Source of the DNA: Salinicoccus sesuvii
GTDB taxonomy: Bacteria; Bacillota; Bacilli; Staphylococcales; Salinicoccaceae
Direction of reading: 5' to 3'
Length of the DNA stretch: 64,000 nt
Assembly: GCF_042648145.1 (NCBI RefSeq)
Contig: NZ_JBHRWV010000001.1
Coordinates: 372,001-436,000 of the forward strand
The position numbers and the translations under genes are program-made. Under the pieces are notes generated by a model. That model was not told the origin of the DNA, ran no database searches, and worked only from the letters and a program-made list of their open reading frames with translations. This document shows positions 37,358 to 45,845 of the stretch, one piece after another; positions within the stretch are counted from its first letter, which is position 1; every line of letters begins with the position of its first letter.

Positions 37358-38389
37358 ATGGAGAAGTTGATTCTGTATTTTATTTTGACAACCTATTATT
37401 TCATCACTATTGATGAACCAAGCCTGATTATTGCATTGCTTGCCTTCATCCTGTTCTTTATCGTGGATGTATTCGAGTATCGTCACATTGTTCTTATTGT
37501 GGCAGTGATCTATTTGGTCTCTCTGCTTATAAGCGCCGAATGGATATTCTATGTACCAATGCTCACCATGGTACTAGCAGTACGTTTTGGGAGTATTGCA
37601 TTAGTCACGCTTATCCTACCAATCGTTAATCTGCAGACCGTTCTTTTAATGATCATATGTTTTGTCCTCTACATCAGCTATTTAAGAGGCAGGCTTGATT
37701 CATACGAGCAGGAGAATAGAAGAATAAGGGACCAACTGACAAGCGACAATCTGCTACTCAGACGCCAGCACAACATGGTCCTGAGTAACCGTGAGAAGGA
37801 CGTCCATATGGCAGAATTGAACGAGCGCAATCGCATCGCAAGAGAAATGCACGATGCACTTGGACATTCTCTCAGTTCAAGCATCTTATTGATAGAATCA
37901 CTCCAGTACATAAAGGATGAAGAAAAAGTAAAGCAGTCGCTTGGGCTCCTACAGAAGCGGTTGAAAAACGGTATGGATGATATTCGTACGAGTATTCACC
38001 AGTTGTATGAGACTTCCATCGATCTTGAAACGAGAATCGACGACTACATCAGTGAAATGAAGGGATGCCAGATACGTTTCCGCTATGATATCGTTTCTTC
38101 TCTCGACCACGAAATGAAGACGGATATACTGAGTATTGTCAAAGAGTGCCTCAATAATTTCGGAAAGCACTCCGATGGAAAAACAATTAAAATCGCCATT
38201 AGAGAACAAACAGATTTCATTATAGTGTCAGTCAAAGACGATGGCTCAAAGCAGCCTGTAGCGAAAAAAGGGATGGGATTGCCTGCTATGCGGGAAGTAG
38301 TCGGCAAATACAACGGGCTGTTCAACACATTTTATGATGACGGTTTTACGGTCCACGTCACATTATATAAGGAAGGAGAAAGTGGATGA
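37358..38389 (+). CDS. sensor histidine kinase (HisKA_3, LnrJ-like)
   Basis: 343 residues. About five N-terminal membrane helices with very short loops, a short coiled coil, then a HisKA_3 dimerisation domain with phospho-His165 in REMHDALGHS and a small ATPase domain (KECLNNFGKHS, GMGLPAMRE). Lack of an extracellular sensor domain suggests detection of the ligand within the membrane. ATG at 37358 is preferred though GGGGTGGGGA lies 14 bp away; a GTG at 37337 is an alternative. Stop overlaps the regulator start (ATGA). Confidence 0.87.
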   Translation: MEKLILYFILTTYYFITIDEPSLIIALLAFILFFIVDVFEYRHIVLIVAVIYLVSLLISAEWIFYVPMLTMVLAVRFGSIALVTLILPIVNLQTVLLMIICFVLYISYLRGRLDSYEQENRRIRDQLTSDNLLLRRQHNMVLSNREKDVHMAELNERNRIAREMHDALGHSLSSSILLIESLQYIKDEEKVKQSLGLLQKRLKNGMDDIRTSIHQLYETSIDLETRIDDYISEMKGCQIRFRYDIVSSLDHEMKTDILSIVKECLNNFGKHSDGKTIKIAIREQTDFIIVSVKDDGSKQPVAKKGMGLPAMREVVGKYNGLFNTFYDDGFTVHVTLYKEGESG

Positions 38390-38985
38390 ACATAGTCATA
38401 GTTGACGACGATGCACTGGTGGTTAATGCGCTCGCGACAATCCTTGAAGGATCGGGCTACACCGTTATTGCTACAGGCAGTAGTGGAGAAGAAGCGGTAG
38501 AACTGTATCATAAATACCAACCGGACTTACTCATGACAGATATTAGAATGGAAGGTGTCACCGGGCTTGAGGCAAGCCGAACCATACTTGAACATTGTAA
38601 AGATGCCAATATTCTTCTAATCACAACGTTTAAAGATGATGCTTATATTCATGAAGCTTTAAAAATCGGCTGTAAAGGATATTTATTAAAAGATAACTTC
38701 AAGGGGATTCTTCCTGCGATTGAGGCGGTAGTATCTGGCAATATAGTATTTGATAGTGATATCGTCAAAAGCATGTCGACAAAATCTCATTTCAAGGCTA
38801 TGGAAGTACTATCTAAACGTGAATGCGAAATATTAGAGCTTGTTGCAGAAGGGCTTAGTAACAAGGAAATTTCAGGACAGTTGTTCCTGAGCGAAGGGAC
38901 CGTCAGAAACTATATCTCCCAGATGCTCAATAAACTTGCGCTCCGTGATCGCACACAACTCGTCGTATACTATTACAGAAATTAA
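38386..38985 (+). CDS. NarL/FixJ-family response regulator (LnrK-like)
   Basis: 199 residues. Receiver domain with acidic pocket VDDDA and phospho-acceptor Asp52 in MTDIRM; LuxR-type helix-turn-helix at the C terminus (LSKRECEILELVAEGLSNKEI, SEGTVRNYISQML). Translationally coupled to the kinase. Likely target is the divergent exporter promoter through the CATGACA palindrome. Confidence 0.9.
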   Translation: MNIVIVDDDALVVNALATILEGSGYTVIATGSSGEEAVELYHKYQPDLLMTDIRMEGVTGLEASRTILEHCKDANILLITTFKDDAYIHEALKIGCKGYLLKDNFKGILPAIEAVVSGNIVFDSDIVKSMSTKSHFKAMEVLSKRECEILELVAEGLSNKEISGQLFLSEGTVRNYISQMLNKLALRDRTQLVVYYYRN

Positions 38986-39016
38986 AAGTGTGACACTCAA
39001 AATGAAGCACATTCCG

Positions 39017-39045
39017 TTGACAGATAATTCTTTCTGGTTTATTAT
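39017..39045 (+). promoter_or_regulatory. promoter of the SAM-riboswitch operon
   Basis: Consensus TTGACA (39017-39022), 17-bp spacer, TATTAT (39040-39045). The transcript would begin near 39052, about 28 nt before the aptamer. A consensus promoter fits a gene controlled by its leader RNA. Confidence 0.75.
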
Positions 39046-39079
39046 ATCCATTAACCTACCAACTTAATATGAATTGTTT

Positions 39080-39180
39080 TCTTATCCAGAGAAGCTGAGG
39101 GAGATGGCCCGAAGAAGCTTCGGCAGCGGGTTCTTTGAATACTGTGCCAATTCCATCAGGTGTATGCCTGGACGATGAGA
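39080..39180 (+). ncRNA. SAM-I (S-box) riboswitch
   Basis: The S-box core is present: CAGAG, GAGGGAGATGGCCCGAAGAAG, CTTCGGCAGC, GTGCCAATTCC and CAGG...CCTG before GATGAGA. The P1 helix closes with TCTTATC (39080-39086) and GATGAGA (39174-39180). ATGAGAAGAG (39175-39184) can instead pair over ten bases with CTCTTTTCAT (39202-39211), which is part of the downstream terminator, giving the antiterminator. So SAM binding keeps P1 closed and the operon off, and low SAM turns it on. Confidence 0.9.
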
Positions 39181-39196
39181 AGAGATGAATGTTGCA

Positions 39197-39234
39197 AGAA
39201 GCTCTTTTCATATTTGAAAAGGGCTTCTGTTTTT
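39197..39234 (+). terminator. riboswitch-controlled terminator
   Basis: AGAAGC.CTTTTC / GAAAAG.GCTTCT stem with TATTT-type loop and a T run, 25 bp before the monooxygenase start. Its 5' arm is shared with the antiterminator. Confidence 0.88.
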
Positions 39235-39258
39235 ATAAATAGAGAAGGAGATGGAGAG

Positions 39259-40305
39259 ATGAAATATGGATTCTGGATGCCGATCTTTGGCGGGTGGCTC
39301 AGAAATGTTGAGGATGAAGGGATGCCATCAACATTTGAATATGCAAAAAAAGTGACGCAGTCGGCAGAGCAGTGGGGATACGACGTCACACTTATTGCCG
39401 AGCTGTATCTAAACGATATTAAAGGGACTTCTGCGGACTCCTTGGAAGCTTGGACGACAGCAGCAGCGCTTGCGTTAGTGACTGAGAAAATTGAGATCAT
39501 GACTGCTGTAAGGCCTGTTTTCCACAATCCCGCAGTGACGGCGAAAATGGCAGCAAATATCGACCGCATTTCAAATGGACGTTTTACGCTAAACGTTGTT
39601 TCCGGATGGTGGGCAGGTGAAGCTAGTCAATACGGCGCAGATTTTACTGCGCATGATGAGCGGTACGCAAGGACTGAAGAGTTTCTCGATGTACTAAAAG
39701 GAATGTGGCGTGAGGAGACATTCTCTTATAAGGGCAAGTTCTATCAAATAGAAAATGCAAAACTCGCACCTAAACCGGTCCAACAGCCTCACCCGAAACT
39801 ATACGCTGGTGGAGAAAGTGAAAAGGGGAAGGATATCATCACCTCACACTGTGATGCCTACGTCATGCACGGTCATACAGTAGAGGAAGCTAAAGCGAAA
39901 ATCGACGGCATGAAGGCACGTCGATCAGAGGCGGATAAACCATCATTCCAGTCCTTCGGCATGGCAGCTTATGTCATCTGTCGAGATACGGAGGCGGAAG
40001 CGAAGGCTGAATTAGCGCGAATCACCGATGTCAAGGAAGCAGCGGGTTATGCAGGATTCGAAGACTTCACATCAAAATCGGAACTGGAGCAGCAGATTCA
40101 GCTTCAGGATTATTCCGTATCCAACAGGGGGTTGCGCCCGAACCTTGTAGGTACACCGGATCAGATTGCCAAAAGAATTCTAGAATTCGAAGCGGCTGGT
40201 GTGGATCTGCTACTGCTCCAGTCTTCTCCGCAGCTTGAGGAACTTGAACGGTTCTCAAAACAAGTGATGCCGAGAGTGGAAGCATTGAGGGCAGTAACAA
40301 ATTAA
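39259..40305 (+). CDS. SfnG-like FMN-dependent sulfone/sulfonate monooxygenase
   Basis: 348 residues of the luciferase-like monooxygenase family. NVVSGWWAGEA, HDERYARTEEFL, GKFYQIENAKLAPKPVQQPHP and NLVGTPDQIAKRI match the dimethylsulfone monooxygenase SfnG and its sulfonate relatives, which use reduced FMN and oxygen to split C-S bonds. ATG at 39259 follows AGAAGGAG; an upstream in-frame start at 39160 would lie within the riboswitch and is rejected. Control by a SAM riboswitch fits a role in scavenging organic sulfur when methionine/SAM is short. Confidence 0.88.
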   Translation: MKYGFWMPIFGGWLRNVEDEGMPSTFEYAKKVTQSAEQWGYDVTLIAELYLNDIKGTSADSLEAWTTAAALALVTEKIEIMTAVRPVFHNPAVTAKMAANIDRISNGRFTLNVVSGWWAGEASQYGADFTAHDERYARTEEFLDVLKGMWREETFSYKGKFYQIENAKLAPKPVQQPHPKLYAGGESEKGKDIITSHCDAYVMHGHTVEEAKAKIDGMKARRSEADKPSFQSFGMAAYVICRDTEAEAKAELARITDVKEAAGYAGFEDFTSKSELEQQIQLQDYSVSNRGLRPNLVGTPDQIAKRILEFEAAGVDLLLLQSSPQLEELERFSKQVMPRVEALRAVTN

Positions 40306-40325
40306 TAAACTAGGAGGAAATGATT

Positions 40326-41273
40326 ATGACAAAGATATATGTACTTCATGAAAATCCTGAATGGACAGAGCACCTTTTTAAGCGTCTCGATGAACTCGGT
40401 CTGCCTTATGAGGACTGGCAACTTTCCCAAGGCACAGTGGATCTCACAAAAGCACCGCCTGAAGGCATCTTCTACAACAGGATGAGCGCATCTTCCCACA
40501 CGCGGGGAAACCGCTATGCACCTGAACTTGCCAATGCCGTACTCGCATGGCTCGAGCACCACGGACGTACTGTCATCAACGGTAGTCGCGCACTTCAGCT
40601 TGAAGTCAGCAAGGTGCTTCAGTACTTAGAACTAGAGAAGCATGGTGTTAAAACACCGAAAACAGTCGCTGCCGTCGGTAAACAACAGATAATTGAAGCC
40701 GCAAAACAGTTTGAAGGACACTCTTTCATTACGAAGCACAACCGTGCTGGAAAGGGCTTGGGTGTCCAACTGTTCGATTCCATTGAAGCACTTGAGAGAT
40801 ACGTCGACAGTGAGGCATTCGAAGAGCCAGTTGATGGAGTGACTCTGATACAGGACTATATCAAGTCTCCGCAGTCTTTCATCACACGGTGCGAATTTGT
40901 CGGGGGCGAGTTCGTCTATGCTGTTCGTGTCGACACTTCTGAAGGGTTTGAATTATGTCCGGCAGATGCATGTTCAATCGAAGATCTATTCTGTCCGGCG
41001 GACAGTATGCCTACTGAAGTACCCAAATTCAGCATTATAGAAGACTTCGATCATCCTGTACTCGAGAGTTATGAGGAAGTTCTTAGGGACAATGATATCA
41101 ACGTGGCAGGCATCGAATTCATTCAAGATGAAGCAGGTCAACTCTACACCTATGATATTAATACAAACACAAATTATAACAGCGATGCGGAGGCAAAAGC
41201 CGGACAGTTCGGTATGCTCGAGCTGGCAAAATTCCTTAAGCATACGCTTGAAGCGCAGTACGTAACCAAATAA
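40326..41273 (+). CDS. RimK-like ATP-grasp ligase
   Basis: 315 residues. ATP-grasp features: NRMSASSHTRGNRYAP, the ATP-binding lysine region ITKHNRAGKGLGVQLF, and the metal-binding C-terminal motif GIEFIQDE...YDINTNTNYN. Related enzymes join an amino group to a carboxylate (RimK, glutathione synthase). It lies 20 bp after the SfnG-like gene, so it is under the same riboswitch; what it joins is unknown, with a sulfur-containing amino acid or peptide as a guess. ATG at 40326 is better spaced from AGGAGG than the ATG at 40320. Confidence 0.83.
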   Translation: MTKIYVLHENPEWTEHLFKRLDELGLPYEDWQLSQGTVDLTKAPPEGIFYNRMSASSHTRGNRYAPELANAVLAWLEHHGRTVINGSRALQLEVSKVLQYLELEKHGVKTPKTVAAVGKQQIIEAAKQFEGHSFITKHNRAGKGLGVQLFDSIEALERYVDSEAFEEPVDGVTLIQDYIKSPQSFITRCEFVGGEFVYAVRVDTSEGFELCPADACSIEDLFCPADSMPTEVPKFSIIEDFDHPVLESYEEVLRDNDINVAGIEFIQDEAGQLYTYDINTNTNYNSDAEAKAGQFGMLELAKFLKHTLEAQYVTK

Positions 41274-41279
41274 TGACGA

Positions 41280-41313
41280 ATGCAGCCGTAAAGCATGTGC
41301 TTTACGGCTGCAT
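41280..41313. terminator. bidirectional terminator
   Basis: ATGCAGCCGTAAAGCA / TGCTTTACGGCTGCAT 16-bp perfect stem between convergent genes. Confidence 0.85.
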
Positions 41314-41324
41314 TTATCTATATT

Positions 41325-42251
41325 TTATTTGATTGGCACCAGATATGTTTCGATGAAGTCACGCTGATCTTCGAATTTTGGTGGGAGGGATAGGTTTTCA
41401 CCCAATGCCTCTATAGGTTCATCAACATCAAACCCAGGTCCATCTGTTGAAATCTCCACTGTAATGCCACCGACTGCGGTGATATAGAGAGCTTTGAAAT
41501 AGTGGCGGTCGACAATGCCTGAATTCCGCCAGTTTTGCTGGTCGACTTTCTGCTTTATTGAAAGCAACGCTTCTTCATCATCCACGCGCAAGGAAAAATG
41601 ATGGACACTACCATAGCCTTCCTTCTCTAACTGACTGTTGCGCTGTTCAGTAATATATACACTACCGTTGCCGACATCGATTATAGCTGCAGTATCACCG
41701 TCTTCAAAACTACCCTCCACTTCTCCCCCGAGGAGAAGCAGGAACTCTACCATCGGTTTGATGTACTGCACAGTTACCTCGACAGCACCGATTGAAGTGA
41801 TGGCGTATGCCATCGGTATTTCAGCATGGTCGTTTGGAGTATTATGCTCATCGCTCTGTTCCACAATCAATGCAAGCCGCTGCTTTTCATTGTCTTCGAA
41901 TTTCATGATGGTTCTACCAAACTGCTCGATGACGCCTTCGTGATAGACACCTGCTGAAGCAAAACGCGTTTTGAAGAAATCAAGTGCTTCTTTTGTCGGT
42001 ACCCTAAAATAGGTTCTCGATATACTGTTGGTACCTGGCTGGTATTTCGGCGCATTAACGATTTCGAAAAATGTGATGTCCGCCCCAGGGGTTCCTTCAT
42101 AATCAGCATAAAATAGATGGTACATGCTTGTATCGTCTTGGTTCACTGTCTTCTTGACCAGTCTCAGACCAAGGGTGTTTGTGTAAAATGCGTGGTTGTC
42201 GAGAATGTCCCTAGTGATGGCAGAAACATGATGGATGCCTTTAACTTTCAT
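41325..42251 (-). CDS. ring-cleaving dioxygenase, MhqO/MhqA-like (two glyoxalase domains)
   Basis: 308 residues forming two vicinal-oxygen-chelate modules: GIHHVSAIT at the N terminus and SVHHFSLRV near residue 190 give the metal-binding histidines. B. subtilis MhqA/E/O are induced by quinones and diamide under MhqR control and are thought to open aromatic rings. It is divergent from an MhqD-like hydrolase, the same partner as in B. subtilis. No mhqR gene is present here. Confidence 0.85.
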   Translation of the reverse strand: MKVKGIHHVSAITRDILDNHAFYTNTLGLRLVKKTVNQDDTSMYHLFYADYEGTPGADITFFEIVNAPKYQPGTNSISRTYFRVPTKEALDFFKTRFASAGVYHEGVIEQFGRTIMKFEDNEKQRLALIVEQSDEHNTPNDHAEIPMAYAITSIGAVEVTVQYIKPMVEFLLLLGGEVEGSFEDGDTAAIIDVGNGSVYITEQRNSQLEKEGYGSVHHFSLRVDDEEALLSIKQKVDQQNWRNSGIVDRHYFKALYITAVGGITVEISTDGPGFDVDEPIEALGENLSLPPKFEDQRDFIETYLVPIK

Positions 42252-42328
42252 GGATATCGCCCCTTCTGTGCTATTGCTTCAAGTATATTATAGTAATAGG
42301 GTAAACTCTAATAAAGGAGGATGTGAAA

Positions 42329-42934
42329 GTGGAACATTTATTTATAAAATCCAATAGCGGTAAACAGAATACATTGATACTTTTTCATGGCAGTGGGGGC
42401 AGAGAAACGGATCTGCTTGAGGTTTCCGCCATGGTCGATGGAACTGCAAATGTACTGGCCCTACGTGGCGACGTCGACGACGAGGGACAAGTCCGATTCT
42501 TTAAACGCCAGGGTAGTGGACATAATGAAGAGAGCTTAAGAATCGAAGGCGAAAAGATCGTGGGCTTGCTGGAGCAGCTCTTTTCCGAATACGGTCTTGA
42601 TCTTGAGCAGGCCATCTATATCGGCTACTCGAATGGTGCCAACATGGCTGCGCATCTTCTACTCAATCACCAGCTCCCGGTCGCCGGTGCAATCCTGATG
42701 CACTCGGCCTATAAAGGGCAGATATCAGAACAGGCCAATCTGCTCGGCAGAAAGGTACTGTTGACAGCTGGTGCGCGTGATATGATAGCACCCGCTGGAG
42801 AGGCCTATCAGTTAAAACAAAAACTTGAACAAAAAGGCGCATCGACAGAAGTCAAGCTGACCGATGGGGGCCACGAAATTGTTTCAGAAGAACTCATGGA
42901 GGGGCATGTTTGGTACCTTAAAGTGAAATCGTAA
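42329..42934 (+). CDS. alpha/beta hydrolase, MhqD-like carboxylesterase
   Basis: 201 residues with the Ser nucleophile in GYSNGANMAAH, Asp in TAGARDMIAP and His in DGGHEI. HGSGGRETDLL forms the oxyanion region. MhqD-type hydrolases accompany MhqO dioxygenases in quinone resistance. GTG at 42329 is preferred, eight bases after AAAGGAGG; the GTG at 42323 is too close. Its TAA ends directly against the stop codon of the converging HAD gene. Confidence 0.85.
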   Translation: MEHLFIKSNSGKQNTLILFHGSGGRETDLLEVSAMVDGTANVLALRGDVDDEGQVRFFKRQGSGHNEESLRIEGEKIVGLLEQLFSEYGLDLEQAIYIGYSNGANMAAHLLLNHQLPVAGAILMHSAYKGQISEQANLLGRKVLLTAGARDMIAPAGEAYQLKQKLEQKGASTEVKLTDGGHEIVSEELMEGHVWYLKVKS

Positions 42935-43777
42935 CTATTTCAGATATGCCATCCTGAGATAACGCTCCAAGCCATTTTCGTCGCATGTCGACGCAGTGAC
43001 ATCGTGCGCCTTCTCTTTGATGGCATCAGATGCATTCTTCATTGCTGTGGAGCGACCGGCCTTCTCGAATAGAGGGAGGTCATTCATCGAATCACCAATA
43101 GCATGGACATCCGCAAAGTCGATATTGTAATGATCAAGCAAAACCTCCATGCCTGTCGCTTTATCCCGTCCGCCGAGCATAATTTCTGCGTTATGACGGC
43201 TTGTGGTGTAGAGAGCATATACTGCATTGTCCTTGTGGTTCTCGAGATAATCGTACCAATCTCTGATTTTTTTCATATTAGTGCTGAAGAAGAACATTTT
43301 CACTACGTGTTCGAAAGACAGGTTAGAGACCCATTGTGTTGTACTTCGAAGCGTTTCTTTGGCATAGCTGTATTCAGCATCCATCATGGTTCCAGGCTGT
43401 TCTTGACCAATGTCTTGAAAGACATATGCCTGATCCTGAAGGAGTGTCCTGCTGGAATGTTCCAGTGTGTGGATCTCATAGTATATTTCCTTACTTCTTG
43501 CCTCTTCGACCATACGTGCTATGAAGTCTGGTTCAAAAGAGGTAGATTCAACAAGCCTGCCATCAATGTAGATTCCCATGCCACTGGCGGCTACATAGCC
43601 ATCTAGAGGGCACCCAGCTGGGGTGATGCTTTCGATTTCATGAGGGGTCCGTCCAGTGGCGAAGAAAATAAGAAACCCTCTGCTTTTCAACTCTTCTAGT
43701 GTCTTCACCAGACTTTCTGGGAACTTCCCACTATGATCGAGAATCGTACCATCCATGTCCAACGCTATTGCTTTCAT
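42935..43777 (-). CDS. Cof-type HAD-family phosphatase
   Basis: 280 residues. HAD motif I is LDMDGTILD, with motif II in FFATGRTP, motif III Lys in GRDKATGMEVL and motif IV in AIGDSMNDLPLF. Cof/YwpJ-type enzymes dephosphorylate sugar phosphates or flavin nucleotides. ATG at 43777 is preferred to the GTG four codons upstream, which abuts the ribosome site. It converges with the MhqD-like gene with no intervening base or visible terminator. Confidence 0.88.
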   Translation of the reverse strand: MKAIALDMDGTILDHSGKFPESLVKTLEELKSRGFLIFFATGRTPHEIESITPAGCPLDGYVAASGMGIYIDGRLVESTSFEPDFIARMVEEARSKEIYYEIHTLEHSSRTLLQDQAYVFQDIGQEQPGTMMDAEYSYAKETLRSTTQWVSNLSFEHVVKMFFFSTNMKKIRDWYDYLENHKDNAVYALYTTSRHNAEIMLGGRDKATGMEVLLDHYNIDFADVHAIGDSMNDLPLFEKAGRSTAMKNASDAIKEKAHDVTASTCDENGLERYLRMAYLK

Positions 43778-43805
43778 TCTGTTTTTCACTCCAATTTATC
43801 TTTTT

Positions 43806-43820
43806 GATGCACTGTGCATC
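43806..43820. promoter_or_regulatory. palindrome upstream of azlC
   Basis: GATGCA-CTG-TGCATC, a perfect 15-base palindrome, followed by TTAAAAT about 12 bp later as a possible -10. It would overlap the -35 and may be an operator. Confidence 0.4.
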
Positions 43821-43868
43821 CAGTAGGTATGTTAAAATGTTTCTATTATTCTATCGCGGGGGGATATT

Positions 43869-44555
43869 GTGGGGCAAACAGCTTTTAAAAAATCCATCAT
43901 GGATGGCATGACCATCGGAATGGGTTATCTGCCTGTGGCGATTGCATTTGGAATCAGTGCCAAACCGCTCATGTCGCTACTGGATACAGTACTGATGAGC
44001 TTCATGGTGTACGGAGGTGCGAGCCAGTTCCTCGCTTTGCAGATGCTGGCGTCAAGTAGTGCGCTGGCCATTGTGGTTGCTGTATTCGTACTCAATTCGA
44101 GACATTTTGTCATGGCATTCAAGGTCAATTATGACCTCAAGCACGAATCTTTCCTGAAACGGCTGGTGCTTTCATCCTATGTAACGGACGAATCATTCGC
44201 AGTGACCGCAAACAGTACCGCTGAGCAGCGAACATTTCTTAACTATTTTGCAACATTTATCATTGCCTACCTTTTCTGGGTAGTATTCTCTGCAGTCGGA
44301 TATCTTGCGGGCGAATGGATGAGTGACGAATGGATCGTCGCCAGTGGTATCGCTCTCTACGCACTTTTCATCGCATTGCTGATTCCAGCAGTCAGAGTCC
44401 ATTATAAATATGGTATTGTCGCAGTATTCGGCATGCTGTTGCATTACATAATGAGCATCATTCCATCGTTTCCATCCGGTGTCGCCATCATTGTCGCAAT
44501 ATTGCTTGCTGCACTGCTTGGCCTGATACTTGAGCGATTGGAGGTATACAATTGA
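43869..44555 (+). CDS. azlC: AzlC-family branched-chain amino acid exporter, large subunit
   Basis: 228 residues, six or seven membrane helices. DGMTIGMGYLPVAIAFGI at the N terminus and VYGGASQFLAL are typical AzlC motifs. With AzlD it exports branched-chain amino acids and analogues such as azaleucine. The start is GTG at 43869 after GGGGGGAT. Its TGA overlaps the TTG start of azlD. Confidence 0.9.
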   Translation: MGQTAFKKSIMDGMTIGMGYLPVAIAFGISAKPLMSLLDTVLMSFMVYGGASQFLALQMLASSSALAIVVAVFVLNSRHFVMAFKVNYDLKHESFLKRLVLSSYVTDESFAVTANSTAEQRTFLNYFATFIIAYLFWVVFSAVGYLAGEWMSDEWIVASGIALYALFIALLIPAVRVHYKYGIVAVFGMLLHYIMSIIPSFPSGVAIIVAILLAALLGLILERLEVYN

Positions 44556-44839
44556 TTCTTCTCATTGTCGCACTTTGTGCCGTTACCATCGTACCACGGA
44601 TCATCCCAGCCTTCATTGTAGATTGGCTTGTCCTACCCGAATGGTGCGTCGCATACTTGAACTACATCCCTTACGCAGCACTCGGTGTGCTTATATTCCC
44701 TGGCATCCTCAGTGCAGTCGAACACCCCATTCATGGGATATTCGGTGGACTTTTTGCGATTGCACTGGCATTGCTTCGCGTTCCGCTTTTCTTCATCGTA
44801 CTCGGTTCCATAGTGTTCATATACATTATCATGCTATAA
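44552..44839 (+). CDS. azlD: AzlD-family branched-chain amino acid exporter, small subunit
   Basis: 95 residues, three or four membrane helices, with the family's RIIPAFIV and NYIPYAALGVLIFPGIL motifs. The TTG start overlaps the azlC stop by four bases (TTGA), and GGAGGT lies upstream. Confidence 0.88.
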   Translation: MILLIVALCAVTIVPRIIPAFIVDWLVLPEWCVAYLNYIPYAALGVLIFPGILSAVEHPIHGIFGGLFAIALALLRVPLFFIVLGSIVFIYIIML

Positions 44840-44853
44840 AAGGATGACACAAA

Positions 44854-45777
44854 ATGAATGAATTCCTATTTATCTTTACAAGCATCATTCTGCCCATCGG
44901 ACTAATTGTGGTCACAGGTTACGTCATCCAGTTAAAGTTCAAACTCGACCGCTCGACACTTGCAAAGCTTTCCATACATTATGTTATGCCGGCTTTCATC
45001 TTCATGAGTCTATACGAATCTTCTATCGATTTTTCGCTGCTGTTAGGTGTGACGGGTTTTCTTATACTTTATGCCTTCCTATCTTTCATCCTATGCTGGT
45101 TTATTGCCCGGTTTATGAATCTCCAGAAAGACAGGACTGTGCTGTTTACCAACGCCAATCTTTTTTATAATGCTGGAAACTACGGCGTACCCGTGAATGA
45201 TCTCGTATTCAGAAGCGATCCATACGCCATGAGCATCCAAGTCATGTTGGTAGTATTCCAGAATATGTTCGCCTTCTCCTATGGCATCTTCTCACTCAGC
45301 GCCAGGAGTGTGGGCAAGGTACAAGCGCTTCTTTCATACTTTAGAATGCCGATTTTCTACGGTTTGGCGCTTGGTCTCATCTTCAACTACTTCCACTTGC
45401 CCGTTCCTGCTCCGATTGAAACAGGTCTTTCATATATTAGAAATGCTATGATTGGGCTGGTTCTGTTTATTCTCGGTGCCCAGATTGCAGGAATAAAATT
45501 CAAGCGTCTCAGATGGAGTGCGTTTGTCGGTGCCATGACTCGGCTCATCCTAGGTCCCGCCATGGCTTTCGGATTACTCCTGTTATTCAACATGGAGGGT
45601 GTCGTAGCGCAGGTAATACTGATCGCATCTGCCATGCCGGCTGGAGTGAACAGCTCTATCATCGCTCAGGAGTATAGTGATGATCCTGAGTACGCAGCTG
45701 AAATTGTTATGATGAGCACATTGCTCAGTTCGGTGACGGTGTCAGCTGTAATCTATGTTGCTCTGGCTGTCTTCTGA
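44854..45777 (+). CDS. AEC-family (auxin efflux carrier-like) permease
   Basis: 307 residues in the ten-helix AEC layout, with NAGNYGVP in the fourth helix region and AMPAGVNSSIIAQEY near the C terminus. Bacterial members are often annotated malate or malonate permease, without proof for this one. It lies 14 bp after azlD and is probably cotranscribed, so amino- or keto-acid export is possible. Confidence 0.87.
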   Translation: MNEFLFIFTSIILPIGLIVVTGYVIQLKFKLDRSTLAKLSIHYVMPAFIFMSLYESSIDFSLLLGVTGFLILYAFLSFILCWFIARFMNLQKDRTVLFTNANLFYNAGNYGVPVNDLVFRSDPYAMSIQVMLVVFQNMFAFSYGIFSLSARSVGKVQALLSYFRMPIFYGLALGLIFNYFHLPVPAPIETGLSYIRNAMIGLVLFILGAQIAGIKFKRLRWSAFVGAMTRLILGPAMAFGLLLLFNMEGVVAQVILIASAMPAGVNSSIIAQEYSDDPEYAAEIVMMSTLLSSVTVSAVIYVALAVF

Positions 45778-45845
45778 TTATTTATCAATGATAGTATCGA
45801 TGTGGTAAAATGAAAAGTAGAATCAGAAACAAGGAGTTTTCTAAT

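Noticed and set aside
39160..39258. An earlier in-frame start for the SfnG-like gene that would add 33 residues
   Set aside because: It lies within the riboswitch P1/terminator region and has no ribosome site, while ATG 39259 follows AGAAGGAG and matches the family's N terminus.
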